Under the pieces are notes generated by a model. It was given only the letters and a program-made list of their open reading frames with translations, was not told where the DNA came from and searched no databases. The translations under genes and the position numbers were made by a program. Positions 41,798 through 51,573 of a DNA stretch of 64,000 nucleotides are shown here, piece after piece. The stretch comes from Actibacterium lipolyticum (GTDB lineage: Bacteria > Pseudomonadota > Alphaproteobacteria > Rhodobacterales > Rhodobacteraceae), in assembly GCF_900184935.1 (NCBI RefSeq), contig NZ_FXYE01000001.1, positions 1,364,001 through 1,428,000 of the forward strand, written 5' to 3'. The number at the start of each line of letters is the position of its first letter. Position 1 is the first letter of the stretch.

Positions 41798-42823
41798 ATG
41801 CGTAAAGATCTTGCAGAACTGATTGGTAACACGCCCCTGATCCGCCTTAAGGGCCCTAGCGAAGCGACGGGCTGTGAAATCCTTGGCAAGGCTGAGTTCA
41901 TGAACCCCGGCCAGTCGGTCAAAGATCGCGCCGCGCTGTTCATTATTCGCGATGCCGTTGCACGCGGTTTGCTGCGCCCCGGCGGCACGATTGTTGAAGG
42001 TACCGCAGGGAACACCGGGATCGGTCTTGCCTTGGTTGGTGCGTCGATGGGTTTTCGGACCGTTATCGTGATTCCGGAAACGCAGAGCCAAGAAAAGAAA
42101 GACATGATCCGCTTGGCCGGCGCGGAACTGGTTCAGGTGCCAGCCAAGCCGTACAGAGACCCCAACAACTATATCAAATACTCCGCCCGTTTGGCCGAAC
42201 GCCTGATTCAGTCCGAACCGAACGGCGCGATCTGGGCCAACCAGTTTGATAATGTTGCCAACCGTCAGGCCCACATCGAAACCACCGGCCCCGAGATTTG
42301 GGAGCAAACCGGCGGCAAAGTCGATGGGTTTATCTGCGCGGTCGGTTCTGGTGGTACCTTGGCAGGCGTTGCGATGGCGCTTCAGCCCAAAGGCGTGAAG
42401 ATCGGCCTGGCAGACCCCGACGGTGCGACGCTGTACAACTATTATAAAACCGGTGAGCACAAGGCCGAAGGCAGCTCCATCACCGAAGGGATCGGGCAGG
42501 GGCGTATCACTGCGAACCTTGAAGGGTTCACGCCTGACATGTCTTACCGCATCCCAGATGCCGAAGCATTGCCCGTGGTATTTGACCTGCTGGCGGACGA
42601 AGGGCTGTGCCTTGGCGGTTCGTCTGGCATCAACGTCGCGGGCGCAATGCAGATGGCGCGCGAAATGGGGCCGGGCCACACGATCGTCACCGTGTTGTGT
42701 GACTACGGGACGCGCTATCAGTCCAAACTCTTCAATCCAGCGTTCCTGAAGGAAAAGGGGCTGCCTGTCCCAAGCTGGCTGGATAACGAGGCGCGCGCAC
42801 TGCCAGAGGTATTCGAACCGTGA
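41798..42823 (+). CDS. cysK: Cysteine synthase A
   Basis: ATG 41798 has AGGGGA upstream and gives 341 residues (MRKDLAELIGNTPLIRLKGPSEA). The PLP lysine is in NPGQSVKDRAA, the substrate loop EGTAGNTGIG, and the phosphate site GSGGTLAG. It makes L-cysteine from O-acetylserine and sulfide. It is slightly longer than the usual 310, mainly in the C-terminal region. In the trg locus it supports tellurite resistance. The stop overlaps the next start by 4 bp (GTGA). Confidence 0.95.
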   Translation: MRKDLAELIGNTPLIRLKGPSEATGCEILGKAEFMNPGQSVKDRAALFIIRDAVARGLLRPGGTIVEGTAGNTGIGLALVGASMGFRTVIVIPETQSQEKKDMIRLAGAELVQVPAKPYRDPNNYIKYSARLAERLIQSEPNGAIWANQFDNVANRQAHIETTGPEIWEQTGGKVDGFICAVGSGGTLAGVAMALQPKGVKIGLADPDGATLYNYYKTGEHKAEGSSITEGIGQGRITANLEGFTPDMSYRIPDAEALPVVFDLLADEGLCLGGSSGINVAGAMQMAREMGPGHTIVTVLCDYGTRYQSKLFNPAFLKEKGLPVPSWLDNEARALPEVFEP

Positions 42824-45171
42824 AAAAACTTCATCGCTTATTGGCAGCCGTCTTCTTCTCTCTGACGCTGCCAGTAGCGCCGGTGGTGGCTCAGAGCACG
42901 AGCACGACGGCGACCGAAGCGGTGCAAGAAGCTCCTAACTATACTGCGTGGCAAGAGGTTGCCGAGCAGACAGAGGACGCCATCGGTTCGGGCGCTGCCA
43001 CGAACAGCGCGCTAGAGAAGGCCCGCGAAGAGATTGCAGCCTGGCGTAGTCGGTTCTTGGATGCGCAATCGCTTAATCAAACGCGTATCGAAACGCTGGG
43101 CGGTCAGATTGCTGCCCTAGGTGCCGCCCCGGAAGAGGGAGCCACGGAACCGCAAGAGATCGCCGATCGACGCGCCGCATTGAATAGCCAGCTGAAGCAG
43201 TTGCAGGCGCCTGTGCTAAGCGCCGAAGAGGCATACCGCCGCGCAGATGGCTTGATCCGAGAAATCGATACGATCATTCGTGATCGCCAAGCGGATGAGC
43301 TTTTGCAGCTTGGCCCATCGCCCATCAACCCGACCCATTGGTCAACGGGCATTACGGCGATTTCCGGGACGTTCAGCGGCGTCGCACAAGAGGTCGCGAC
43401 ATCGTGGAACAGCGAAGAAGGCCGCGCAAACCTGCGTGAAGATCTTCCTGCTGTGTTGTTTTACTTGGCGGTTGCGCTTGTCCTGATTTTGCGCGGACGA
43501 CGCTGGATGGAAAAGAACACGATCCGCTATGCCGAAAGCACGTCTTTGCGGGCGCGGGGTGCCTTTATTTTCCTGATTTCGCTGGGGCAAATCGTGCTGC
43601 CTTACATCGGGTTGGTCGCACTTCTGAAAGCGCTGAATTCCACCGGTTTGCTGGGCGAGCGTGGGACGCAGCTTTCAGCGTTGATTCCGACCGTTGGCTT
43701 GGTCATCTTGTCTGCGCGCTGGCTGGGCGGGCGGATTTTCCCCAAGGCCAACGTTCAGTCCCGTCTGTTTAATCTGTCGCGCCAGCGCACTGCCGAAGCG
43801 CGCTGGAATGCCGCCGGGCTTGGCGTGGTTGTCGGTATGGCTGGGCTGTTGGATCGGATGTCTTCGTTCGAAGACTACGCACCCGCCGCGCAGGCAACGC
43901 TTGGCTTTCCAATATTGGTTATTGGCGCCGTTCTTATGTTCCGCCTTGCGCGGCTATTGATGAACCATGTTCAGGCAGACGCCGCCGATGGGCACGAGGG
44001 GCTGTATCGGAACCGATTGATCGTCTTGATCGCCCGTGCGTCGATGGTGACGGCCGTTCTGGGGCCGGTTTTGGCAGCGATTGGGTATGAACGGGCCGCT
44101 GGCTTTTTCACCTATCCAAGTATCGCGACATTGGCGTTGTTCGGGCTTTTGGCCGTTCTACAGCGGCTGGTCGCCGATATTTACGCGATGGTCACTGGCG
44201 ACAGTGAAAGCGCGCGCGATGCGCTTATTCCGGTGTTGATTGGCTTTATGCTGTTGCTGATGGCGCTTCCGGTGCTTGCGCTGATTTGGGGCGCGCGCGT
44301 TGCTGACCTGACCGAGATTTGGACGAAGTTCACCGAAGGTTTCTCGATCGGGGAAACCCGCATTTCGCCCAGTGACTTCCTGACTTTCGTTATGATTTTT
44401 GTGTTCGGCTATATGCTGACACGCTTGTTGCAAGGGGCGCTTCGTTCGTCTGTTTTACCGAAGACCAAGATCGATACTGGCGGGCAAAATGCCATCGTTT
44501 CGGGAACGGGTTACATCGGTATTTTCCTTGCCGCGATCATCGCGATCACATCGGCGGGCATTGACCTAAGCTCGCTTGCGATTGTCGCTGGTGCGCTTTC
44601 GGTCGGTATCGGCTTTGGTCTGCAAAACATTGTTTCAAACTTCGTTTCGGGGATCATCCTGCTGATCGAAAGACCCGTAAGCGAAGGGGACTGGATCGAA
44701 GTCGGCGGCGTCATGGGGACGGTGCGTGATATCTCAGTACGCTCAACACGTGTTGAAACGTTTGACCGCACGGATGTTATTGTCCCGAACTCTGATCTGA
44801 TTTCGGGCATGGTAACCAACTGGACGCGCTCTAACCTAACGGGGCGGATTATTGTTCCGGTAGGGGTCGCCTATGGGACCGATACCAAGCGGGTTGAAAA
44901 GATCCTGCGTGACATCGCCGAGGCGCATCCGCTGGTTATCATTAATCCGCCGCCGCAGGTTCTGTTCCGGGGTTTTGGTGCCGATTCTCTGGATTTCGAA
45001 ATCCGTGCAATTTTGCGCGACGTGACACTTGGTGTCCCAACACAGTCCGAGATCAATCACGAAATCGCGCGGCGGTTTGCCGAAGAGAAAATCGAAATTC
45101 CGTTCGCTCAGCGTGACATCTGGCTGCGCAACCCCGAAGCTTTGGGTGGGGCAGTTCCGTCGGCCGAATAG
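42820..45171 (+). CDS. Large MscS-type mechanosensitive channel protein (DUF3772 N-terminus)
   Basis: A 783-residue protein with GTG start coupled to cysK. A signal peptide (MKKLHRLLAAVFFSLTLPVAPVVA) is followed by a periplasmic coiled-coil region (about 30-190), then about ten membrane helices (205-600) and the MscS pore and beta domain (FGLQNIVSNFVSGIILLIERP, about 598-780). It should release solutes at hypo-osmotic shock. Its coupling to trgB-cysK is conserved, to my memory, in related genomes, but the reason is not known. Confidence 0.9.
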   Translation: MKKLHRLLAAVFFSLTLPVAPVVAQSTSTTATEAVQEAPNYTAWQEVAEQTEDAIGSGAATNSALEKAREEIAAWRSRFLDAQSLNQTRIETLGGQIAALGAAPEEGATEPQEIADRRAALNSQLKQLQAPVLSAEEAYRRADGLIREIDTIIRDRQADELLQLGPSPINPTHWSTGITAISGTFSGVAQEVATSWNSEEGRANLREDLPAVLFYLAVALVLILRGRRWMEKNTIRYAESTSLRARGAFIFLISLGQIVLPYIGLVALLKALNSTGLLGERGTQLSALIPTVGLVILSARWLGGRIFPKANVQSRLFNLSRQRTAEARWNAAGLGVVVGMAGLLDRMSSFEDYAPAAQATLGFPILVIGAVLMFRLARLLMNHVQADAADGHEGLYRNRLIVLIARASMVTAVLGPVLAAIGYERAAGFFTYPSIATLALFGLLAVLQRLVADIYAMVTGDSESARDALIPVLIGFMLLLMALPVLALIWGARVADLTEIWTKFTEGFSIGETRISPSDFLTFVMIFVFGYMLTRLLQGALRSSVLPKTKIDTGGQNAIVSGTGYIGIFLAAIIAITSAGIDLSSLAIVAGALSVGIGFGLQNIVSNFVSGIILLIERPVSEGDWIEVGGVMGTVRDISVRSTRVETFDRTDVIVPNSDLISGMVTNWTRSNLTGRIIVPVGVAYGTDTKRVEKILRDIAEAHPLVIINPPPQVLFRGFGADSLDFEIRAILRDVTLGVPTQSEINHEIARRFAEEKIEIPFAQRDIWLRNPEALGGAVPSAE

Positions 45172-45326
45172 TATTCGCTTGAATGGGGGCGGGCCTTGCG
45201 TCGTTGGAGCGGCGGCAAAGGGCATGCGGTGTTCAAACGGGGCGCATTTGTTCCGCAGAAAACCGGCTGGTTTCTTGTTCCGCTGAAACTAGTTATGGCT
45301 CTGACGCATTTTCGGTAACTTCCTGC

Positions 45327-45354
45327 TTGAACGTTCCAGATTGGGCTGTATAAC
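45327..45354 (+). promoter_or_regulatory. Promoter of tRNA-Ser
   Basis: TTGAAC (45327-45332) and TATAAC (45349-45354) with a 16-base spacer lie 11 bases before the tRNA-Ser 5' end. Both boxes are close to the sigma-70 consensus. Confidence 0.7.
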
Positions 45355-45365
45355 ACGCCCTCACC

Positions 45366-45455
45366 GGAGAGGTGGCCGAGTGGTCGAAGGCGCACGCCTG
45401 GAAAGTGTGTAGGCGGGAGACCGTCTCCAGGGTTCGAATCCCTGTCTCTCCGCCA
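45366..45455 (+). tRNA. tRNA-Ser (GGA)
   Basis: A 90-base class II tRNA with acceptor GGAGAGG/TCTCTCC, anticodon stem CACGC/GTGTG around loop CTGGAAA (anticodon GGA), a long variable arm GGCGGGAGACCGTC, T arm CAGGGTTCGAATCCCTG, discriminator G and encoded CCA. Antisense open frames across it are not genes. Confidence 0.96.
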
Positions 45456-45687
45456 TATACCCAACAAGCTGTACAAAGATGACCGTTTGGCGGGTGTTTG
45501 GCGTGTCTTCGCGACAAAAGACGATGGATCGAACCAGTCTGGATTGCCGGACGCACCTCACAGAAATCTGCGACCCATCTGCCACCTTGCTGGCCCCAAG
45601 GCATTCACGACATGTTTCGCCATAGGTTCGCGTTTGGTTTTGCGCGATAGTGAAAATCTGAGCACGGGGGCAGAGGGGGACAAGGCG

Positions 45688-47298
45688 ATGAAGCAGATAG
45701 GCACGTTCGATTACATTGTCGTCGGTGCGGGCTCTGCTGGGTGCGTCCTTGCCAACCGATTGAGCGAGGATCCCACCAAACGCGTTCTGTTGTTAGAGGC
45801 TGGCGGCAAGGACAACTATCACTGGATCCACATTCCCGTCGGCTACCTTTATTGCATCGGGAACCCGCGTACGGATTGGGGGTTCAAAACGGCACCAGAA
45901 AAGGGGTTGGCAGGGCGTTCACTGATCTATCCGCGGGGGCGGGTGCTGGGGGGATGTTCGTCGATCAACGGCATGCTGTATCTGCGCGGGCAGGCGGCGG
46001 ATTATGATATGTGGCGCCAGCTTGGAAACACCGGCTGGGGCTGGGATGATGTACTGCCGTATTTTGCGAAGTCTGAAGATTACTATGGCGGAAAAGACGA
46101 CCTGCACGGGGCAGGCGGCGAATGGCGCGTCGAAGAACAGCGCCTAAGCTGGGACATTCTGGATGCGTTCAAAGCGGCCTGTGTTGCCGCGGGCATTCCC
46201 GAGACGGATGACTTTAACCGCGGCGATAATTTCGGCGTCGGCTATTTCAAGGTCAATCAGCGCAACGGCTGGCGGTGGAGCACGTCAAAAGGGTTCCTGC
46301 GCCCCGCGCGAAATCGGCAAAACCTGACAGTCCTGACACATGCGCAGGCTGAGCGATTGTTGTTCGATGGGAAGCGGGCAACCGGGGTGCAATTTCGCCT
46401 AAAAGGACAACCCGCCCAAGCACACGCGGCAGCAGAGGTGATTTTGTCGTCGGGGGCGATTGGCTCTCCTCAATTGATGCAGCTGTCTGGGATCGGGCCG
46501 GGTGGGTTGCTGCAAGAACACGGGATTGATGTGCTACACGAAGCATCGGGTGTGGGGGCAAACCTTCAAGATCACCTGCAAATCCGATGCGCATATAAGG
46601 TGCAGGGCGCAAAAACGCTGAACACGATGGCGAACAGTTTGTGGGGGAAGGGCATGATCGGGTTGGAATATCTGCTTAAACGCTCTGGCCCGATGTCGAT
46701 GGCACCCAGCCAGTTGGGCGCCTTTGCGTGCTCATCCGAAGCGGTGGAAACGCCCGACCTTGAATATCACGTTCAGCCGCTGTCGCTGGAGGCCTTCGGC
46801 CAAGCCCCCCATGACTTTCCGGCAATCACCGCAAGTGTCTGCCATTTGCGCCCGGAAAGCCGGGGCCATGTCAGGATCACCTCGTCTGATCCAAACGCGC
46901 ATCCAGAAATCCAGCCGAACTATCTGTCGACAGAGGGGGACAAGGCCGTTGCCGCACGGGCCATTCGCCTGACACGGCGGATCATGGAGCAGACACCGCT
47001 GGCGCAATATCACCCTGAGGAGTTCAAGCCCGGGCCGCAGTATCAAACCGATGCCGAACTGGTGGATGGGGCGGGGCAGGTGGCCAGCACAATCTTCCAC
47101 CCTGTGGGGACCGCGCGGATGGGGGGCGATGAAGCCTCCGTTGTGGACCCTCAGCTGCGCGTACGGGGCGTTCAGGGGCTGCGTGTGGTCGATGCGTCGG
47201 TCATGCCCCGGATCACTTCTGGCAACACGAATTCGCCGACCATCATGATTGCTGAAAAGGCGGCGGACCTTATCCGTCAGGCTGCCAAAGGGCAGTAG
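45688..47298 (+). CDS. GMC family oxidoreductase (choline/alcohol dehydrogenase-like)
   Basis: ATG 45688 (MKQIGTFDYIVVGAGSAG) starts the FAD domain; the frame upstream to 45487 runs through non-coding DNA after tRNA-Ser. The 536-residue flavoprotein has the GxGxxG dinucleotide motif, the GMC signature RGRVLGGCSSINGM, GAIGSPQLMQLSG and the catalytic region FHPVGTARMG plus ITSGNTNSPTIM. It oxidises an alcohol with FAD. It is like BetA, but the substrate is not fixed. It lies just before the SorC-type regulator of the polyol operon, so a sugar alcohol is possible. Confidence 0.87.
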   Translation: MKQIGTFDYIVVGAGSAGCVLANRLSEDPTKRVLLLEAGGKDNYHWIHIPVGYLYCIGNPRTDWGFKTAPEKGLAGRSLIYPRGRVLGGCSSINGMLYLRGQAADYDMWRQLGNTGWGWDDVLPYFAKSEDYYGGKDDLHGAGGEWRVEEQRLSWDILDAFKAACVAAGIPETDDFNRGDNFGVGYFKVNQRNGWRWSTSKGFLRPARNRQNLTVLTHAQAERLLFDGKRATGVQFRLKGQPAQAHAAAEVILSSGAIGSPQLMQLSGIGPGGLLQEHGIDVLHEASGVGANLQDHLQIRCAYKVQGAKTLNTMANSLWGKGMIGLEYLLKRSGPMSMAPSQLGAFACSSEAVETPDLEYHVQPLSLEAFGQAPHDFPAITASVCHLRPESRGHVRITSSDPNAHPEIQPNYLSTEGDKAVAARAIRLTRRIMEQTPLAQYHPEEFKPGPQYQTDAELVDGAGQVASTIFHPVGTARMGGDEASVVDPQLRVRGVQGLRVVDASVMPRITSGNTNSPTIMIAEKAADLIRQAAKGQ

Positions 47299-47366
47299 GG
47301 CATCTTGGACTTCGATTTATGAAAGAAGGCTGCTAGGCTGCGCGCCGATGAGCAGAGGTTGCTGAC

Positions 47367-48305
47367 GTGAAGAATAACAAACGCTTGGACGATGCAGCGC
47401 GCGCCGCGTGGCACTATTACATAGCTGGAAACACGCAGGATGAGATTGCTGCGGTTCTTGGCGTTTCGCGCCAGTCCGCGCAACGGTTGGTGTCGCAGGC
47501 GATGTCGGCGGGGTTGGTAAAGGTGCGCATCGATCATCCGATGGCGAACTGCATGGACCTTGCATCGAAGCTTAAGCAACAATTCGGCCTGAAATATTGC
47601 GAGGTGGTTCCGACGGATCCGAATTCGGCCTCGACAACGCTGGGTGTGGCCGAAGCCACGGCCGATGTGTTGGAAGATTGGCTATCACGAGAAGAGCCTG
47701 TGGTCATCGCCTTGGGGACGGGGCGGGCGCTTCGGGCGGCTGTTCAGCAGATGGGGCACATGGAATGTGACCAGCACAAGATCGTTTCACTGACCGGGAA
47801 CATCTCGCCCGACGGCAGTACGGCCTATTATAACGTTTTGTTCTCGATCGGTGAAAAGGTAACCGCGCGAACGTTTCCGTTGCCAATGCCGGTCGTCGCG
47901 GCCTCTCCGGAGGAACGCGATATGCTGATGGCGCAAAAGACCATCCGCCAGACGCTTGATTTGGTGAAAACTGCGGATGTTGCAATCGTTGGTATCGGTG
48001 AGATGACCGATGGCGCGCCGCTTTTCAAAGATGGCTTTATTTCGAAACAGGATTTGGCCGAAATGCGTGCGGCTGGTGCAGTTGGGGAAATCGTTGGCTG
48101 GGCCTTCGATAAGAACGGCGACTTGATTGATGGACTCACCAACAGTCGCGTTGCCAGTCCCCCACTTTTGGACGTTGATTCTACGCTGGTGATCGGTTCT
48201 GCGATGGGGCAGGCAAAGCTTGAAGGCATTCGTGGCGCCATAAAGGGGCACCTTATCAACGGATTGCTTACCGATGAAAAAACCGCAGAAGCACTGCTTA
48301 AATAA
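47367..48305 (+). CDS. SorC/DeoR-family sugar-binding transcriptional regulator
   Basis: A 312-residue protein with an N-terminal HTH (AAWHYYIAGNTQDEIAAVLGVSRQSAQRLVSQA) and a C-terminal sugar-binding domain (VVIALGTGRALRAAVQQ, VGIGEMTDGAPL, SAMGQAKLEGIRGAI). These regulators sense sugar phosphates or polyols. It stands directly before the smo operon, 136 bp away, and should control it. A 10-bp palindrome lies in that gap. The ATG (or GTG 47367) has weak ribosome-binding signal. Confidence 0.88.
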   Translation: MKNNKRLDDAARAAWHYYIAGNTQDEIAAVLGVSRQSAQRLVSQAMSAGLVKVRIDHPMANCMDLASKLKQQFGLKYCEVVPTDPNSASTTLGVAEATADVLEDWLSREEPVVIALGTGRALRAAVQQMGHMECDQHKIVSLTGNISPDGSTAYYNVLFSIGEKVTARTFPLPMPVVAASPEERDMLMAQKTIRQTLDLVKTADVAIVGIGEMTDGAPLFKDGFISKQDLAEMRAAGAVGEIVGWAFDKNGDLIDGLTNSRVASPPLLDVDSTLVIGSAMGQAKLEGIRGAIKGHLINGLLTDEKTAEALLK

Positions 48306-48411
48306 CTGATATAATGAAAATCTAGCTGGGCCCAGCCGTCGTGCTTTCTGCAGTGCGGCGTATGATGTTGTTGACTTTCATTTCAGAAAGCGAACAATTA
48401 CCCACGAGCTT

Positions 48412-48421
48412 AGCAATTGCT
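48412..48421. promoter_or_regulatory. Palindrome upstream of smoE, possible operator
   Basis: AGCAATTGCT is a perfect 10-bp palindrome 20 bases before the smoE start and after a TTGACT box at 48371-48376. It could be where the SorC-type regulator binds. Short palindromes also arise by chance. Confidence 0.3.
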
Positions 48422-48441
48422 CAAGTCTATGGGAGGACATA

Positions 48442-49743
48442 ATGAAAAGTTCTATCCGCGTCCTGATGGGCGCCTGCGCTGTTAGCGCAATCGCTTCGTC
48501 GGCGTTTGCTGATACAATCACCATCGCAACTGTGAACAACGGCGACATGATCCGCATGCAGGGTCTGACCGAAGATTTCACCGCGAAAACCGGCCACGAA
48601 GTAGAGTGGGTTACACTGGAAGAAAACGTTCTTCGTCAGCGTGTTACCACCGACATTTCGACCAAAGGCGGTGCTTTCGACGTCATGACGATCGGTATGT
48701 ACGAAACGCCGATCTGGGGCAAAAACGGATGGTTGGTATCGCTTGACGACCTGCCAGCTGAATACAATGCCGATGACATTCTGCCCGCTATGCGCGGCGG
48801 CCTGTCCTACGACGGCACCATGTATGCTGCGCCGTTCTATGGCGAAAGCTCCATGATCATGTACCGCACCGACCTGATGGAGAAGGCCGGTCTGGAAATG
48901 CCAGATGCACCTACTTGGGAATTCGTTGCGGACGCAGCCCGCAAGATGACCGACAAGGAAAACGAAGTATACGGCATCTGTCTGCGTGGTAAGGCAGGCT
49001 GGGGCGAGAACATGGCGTTCTTGACCGCAACATCCAACGCTTTCGGCGCACGCTGGTTCGACGAAAACTGGAAGCCTCAGTTCGACAGCCCACAGTGGAA
49101 AGAAACACTGACTTTCTATCTGGACCTGATGAACGAAGCAGGCCCTCCCGGTGCGTCTACAAACGGTTTCAACGAAAACCTGTCGCTGTTCCAACAGGGC
49201 AAATGCGGCATGTGGATCGACGCAACTGTTGCGGCGTCCTTCGTGACCAACCCAGACGATTCCACCGTAGCTGACAAAGTTGGTTTCGCACTTGCACCTG
49301 ACACAGGTCTTGGCAAGCGCGGCAACTGGCTGTGGGCTTGGGCGCTGGCAATTCCTGCAGGTACGCAGAACGAAGCCGCCGCGAAAGAGTTCATTCAGTG
49401 GGCAACTTCGACCGACTACATCGAACTGGTTGCTGAAAACGAAGGTTGGGCCAACGTTCCTCCGGGTGCGCGTATCTCGCTCTATGAGAACGAGAACTAC
49501 AAGGACATCCCATTTGCAAAGATGACCTTGGAAAGCATCCTGTCGGCTGATCCGAACAACCCAACGGTTGATCCGGTTCCATACGTCGGCGTTCAGTTCG
49601 CAGCGATCCCTGAATTCGCTGGTATCGCAACTGAAGTTGGTCAGGAATTCTCGGCCGCTCTTGCTGGTCAGCAGACTGCCGAAGAAGCTCTTGCCAAGGC
49701 GCAAGCTCTGACTTCGGATGCTATGGAAGCCGCAGGCTACTAA
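48442..49743 (+). CDS. smoE: Sorbitol/mannitol ABC transporter binding protein
   Basis: A 433-residue exported protein starting MKSSIRVLMGACAVSAIASSAFA (signal peptide, cleavage before DTITIATVNN), with GGGAGG before its ATG. It belongs to the extracellular solute-binding family 1 and closely follows SmoE of Rhodobacter sphaeroides, as far as I recall (WVTLEENVLRQRVTTDISTKGG, GFNENLSLFQQGKCGMW). It binds hexitols in the periplasm. The codon choice here is markedly more biased than in the neighbours, as in highly made proteins. A terminator-like hairpin follows. Confidence 0.93.
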   Translation: MKSSIRVLMGACAVSAIASSAFADTITIATVNNGDMIRMQGLTEDFTAKTGHEVEWVTLEENVLRQRVTTDISTKGGAFDVMTIGMYETPIWGKNGWLVSLDDLPAEYNADDILPAMRGGLSYDGTMYAAPFYGESSMIMYRTDLMEKAGLEMPDAPTWEFVADAARKMTDKENEVYGICLRGKAGWGENMAFLTATSNAFGARWFDENWKPQFDSPQWKETLTFYLDLMNEAGPPGASTNGFNENLSLFQQGKCGMWIDATVAASFVTNPDDSTVADKVGFALAPDTGLGKRGNWLWAWALAIPAGTQNEAAAKEFIQWATSTDYIELVAENEGWANVPPGARISLYENENYKDIPFAKMTLESILSADPNNPTVDPVPYVGVQFAAIPEFAGIATEVGQEFSAALAGQQTAEEALAKAQALTSDAMEAAGY

Positions 49744-49756
49744 GCATCCTCCCGAG

Positions 49757-49795
49757 GGAGGGCGGCCTCGTTGCCGCCCTCCGCTTTCGTTTTAG
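49757..49795 (+). terminator. Intercistronic terminator-like hairpin after smoE
   Basis: GGAGGGCGGC (49757-49766) pairs with GCCGCCCTCC (49773-49782) around CTCGTT, then GCTTTCGTTTTAG. It lies between smoE and smoF and would keep binding protein mRNA in excess. Confidence 0.75.
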
Positions 49796-49852
49796 AAAAT
49801 CCCGAACGGACATACGAGGCGGTATAAAACCGTCAACAGAGGAGATGTGTCG

Positions 49853-50719
49853 ATGGCGACGCAACATTCCCGATCCGCCGCACGACTGATGATGGCACCG
49901 GCTGTTATCCTGTTGCTGGGCTGGATGCTGGTCCCGCTTTCAATGACTGTATTGTTTTCGTTCAAAAAGTACCTGCCAATGCGCGGCGGGGACCTTGGCT
50001 GGGTAGGCTTTGACAACTACGTTCGGTTCGTCAGCTCCAGCGCGTTTTGGCCCAGTGTACAGGCCACGCTTTTGATTGTTGGTGGTGTGCTTCTTATCAC
50101 CGTTGTGTTGGGTGTTGTGCTGGCGCTTTTGCTTGATCAGCCGATGTGGGGGCAGGGCATTGTTCGTATCCTTGTGATCGCGCCCTTCTTTGTAATGCCA
50201 ACCGTTTCTGCGCTGGTCTGGAAGAACATGTTCATGGACCCGGTGAACGGGCTTCTGGCACATGTCTGGAAATTCTTTGGTGCAGCACCGGTTGAGTGGC
50301 TAAGCCAAGCCTCGATGCAATCGATCATCTTGATCGTCAGCTGGCAGTGGCTTCCTTTCGCGACCCTGATCTTGTTGACGGCTGTACAGTCGTTGGACAG
50401 CGAGCAGTTGGAAGCGGCCGAAATGGATGGCGCGCCAGTGTTCAAGCGGTTCTGGTACATCATTCTGCCACATCTGGCCCGTGCGATTACGGTTGTCGTG
50501 TTGATCCAAACGATCTTCCTGCTGTCGATCTTCGCAGAAATCTTTGTCACCACCCAAGGGTCGTTCGGCACCAAAACGCTGACCTATTTGATCTTCCAGC
50601 GCGTGTTGGAAAGTCAGAACGTGGGGCTTGGTTCTGCCGGTGGCGTATATGCAATCATCCTTGCCAACATCGTTGCGATCTTCTTGATGCGCATCGTTGG
50701 TAAGAACCTGGACGCGTGA
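49853..50719 (+). CDS. smoF: Sorbitol/mannitol ABC transporter permease
   Basis: ATG 49853 is preferred because GGAG lies eight bases upstream; GTG 49847 sits too close to it. The 288-residue protein has six membrane helices and the EAA loop (LEAAEMDGAPVFKRFWYIILPHLARAI). It is a MalF-type permease of the carbohydrate class. It is part of the operon smoE-smoF-smoG-smoK. Confidence 0.92.
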   Translation: MATQHSRSAARLMMAPAVILLLGWMLVPLSMTVLFSFKKYLPMRGGDLGWVGFDNYVRFVSSSAFWPSVQATLLIVGGVLLITVVLGVVLALLLDQPMWGQGIVRILVIAPFFVMPTVSALVWKNMFMDPVNGLLAHVWKFFGAAPVEWLSQASMQSIILIVSWQWLPFATLILLTAVQSLDSEQLEAAEMDGAPVFKRFWYIILPHLARAITVVVLIQTIFLLSIFAEIFVTTQGSFGTKTLTYLIFQRVLESQNVGLGSAGGVYAIILANIVAIFLMRIVGKNLDA

Positions 50720-50731
50720 GGAGAAACTGAT

Positions 50732-51562
50732 ATGGCCCGCGCTGTAACCAACCAACGCAAAACGATTAACACCATCCTCGCATGGGCGGTCGGTTTGCTG
50801 ATCTTCTTTCCGATCCTTTGGACAATCCTGACCAGCTTTAAAACCGAAGCTCAGGCAATCTCGGACCCACCTGTTTTCTTGTTCTTCGACTGGACGCTGG
50901 AAAACTATGCCGTTGTTCAGGAACGCTCTAACTATATGCGTTTCCTGTGGAACTCGGTTCTTATCGCTGGTGGTTCTACCCTGTTGGGTGTCATCATCGC
51001 GGTGCCTGCGGCATGGTCGATGGCGTTTGTTCCAAGCAAGCGGACAAAAGACATCCTGCTTTGGATGCTTTCGACCAAGATGTTGCCAGCGGTGGGTGTG
51101 CTTTACCCCATCTACCTGATCTTCATTAAGTTCGGCATTCTGGATTCTCGTATCGGTCTGATCATCGTGCTGATGTTGATCAACCTGCCGATCATCATTT
51201 GGATGCTCTACACCTACTTCAAGGAAATTCCGGGCGAGATCCTGGAAGCCGCCCGGATGGATGGTGCCACCTTGAAAGAGGAGATCCTGTATGTGCTGAC
51301 GCCGATGGCCATTCCGGGCATTGCGTCGACCATCCTGCTGAACTTCATTCTTGCGTGGAACGAAGCATTCTGGACGCTGAACCTAACGGCGGCAAAAGCT
51401 GCACCGTTGACAGCATTCATTGCCAGCTATTCCAGCCCCGAAGGGCTCTTCTACGCGAAACTGTCTGCCGCCTCGACGATGGCAATTGCACCGATCTTGA
51501 TTTTGGGCTGGTTCAGCCAAAAACAACTGGTGCGTGGCCTGACCTTCGGCGCCGTCAAATAA
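50732..51562 (+). CDS. smoG: Sorbitol/mannitol ABC transporter permease
   Basis: A 276-residue MalG-type permease with first helix at about residues 17-35 and EAA loop [35 protein letters not shown] lies upstream of the ATG. It forms the channel with SmoF. It starts 12 bp after smoF and ends 11 bp before smoK. Confidence 0.92.
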   Translation: MARAVTNQRKTINTILAWAVGLLIFFPILWTILTSFKTEAQAISDPPVFLFFDWTLENYAVVQERSNYMRFLWNSVLIAGGSTLLGVIIAVPAAWSMAFVPSKRTKDILLWMLSTKMLPAVGVLYPIYLIFIKFGILDSRIGLIIVLMLINLPIIIWMLYTYFKEIPGEILEAARMDGATLKEEILYVLTPMAIPGIASTILLNFILAWNEAFWTLNLTAAKAAPLTAFIASYSSPEGLFYAKLSAASTMAIAPILILGWFSQKQLVRGLTFGAVK

Positions 51563-51573
51563 GGTATAAAAAG

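Noticed and set aside
45108-45604. Open frames (-) across tRNA-Ser
   Set aside because: They read through the antisense of the tRNA and give the usual tRNA-derived peptide; no real gene.
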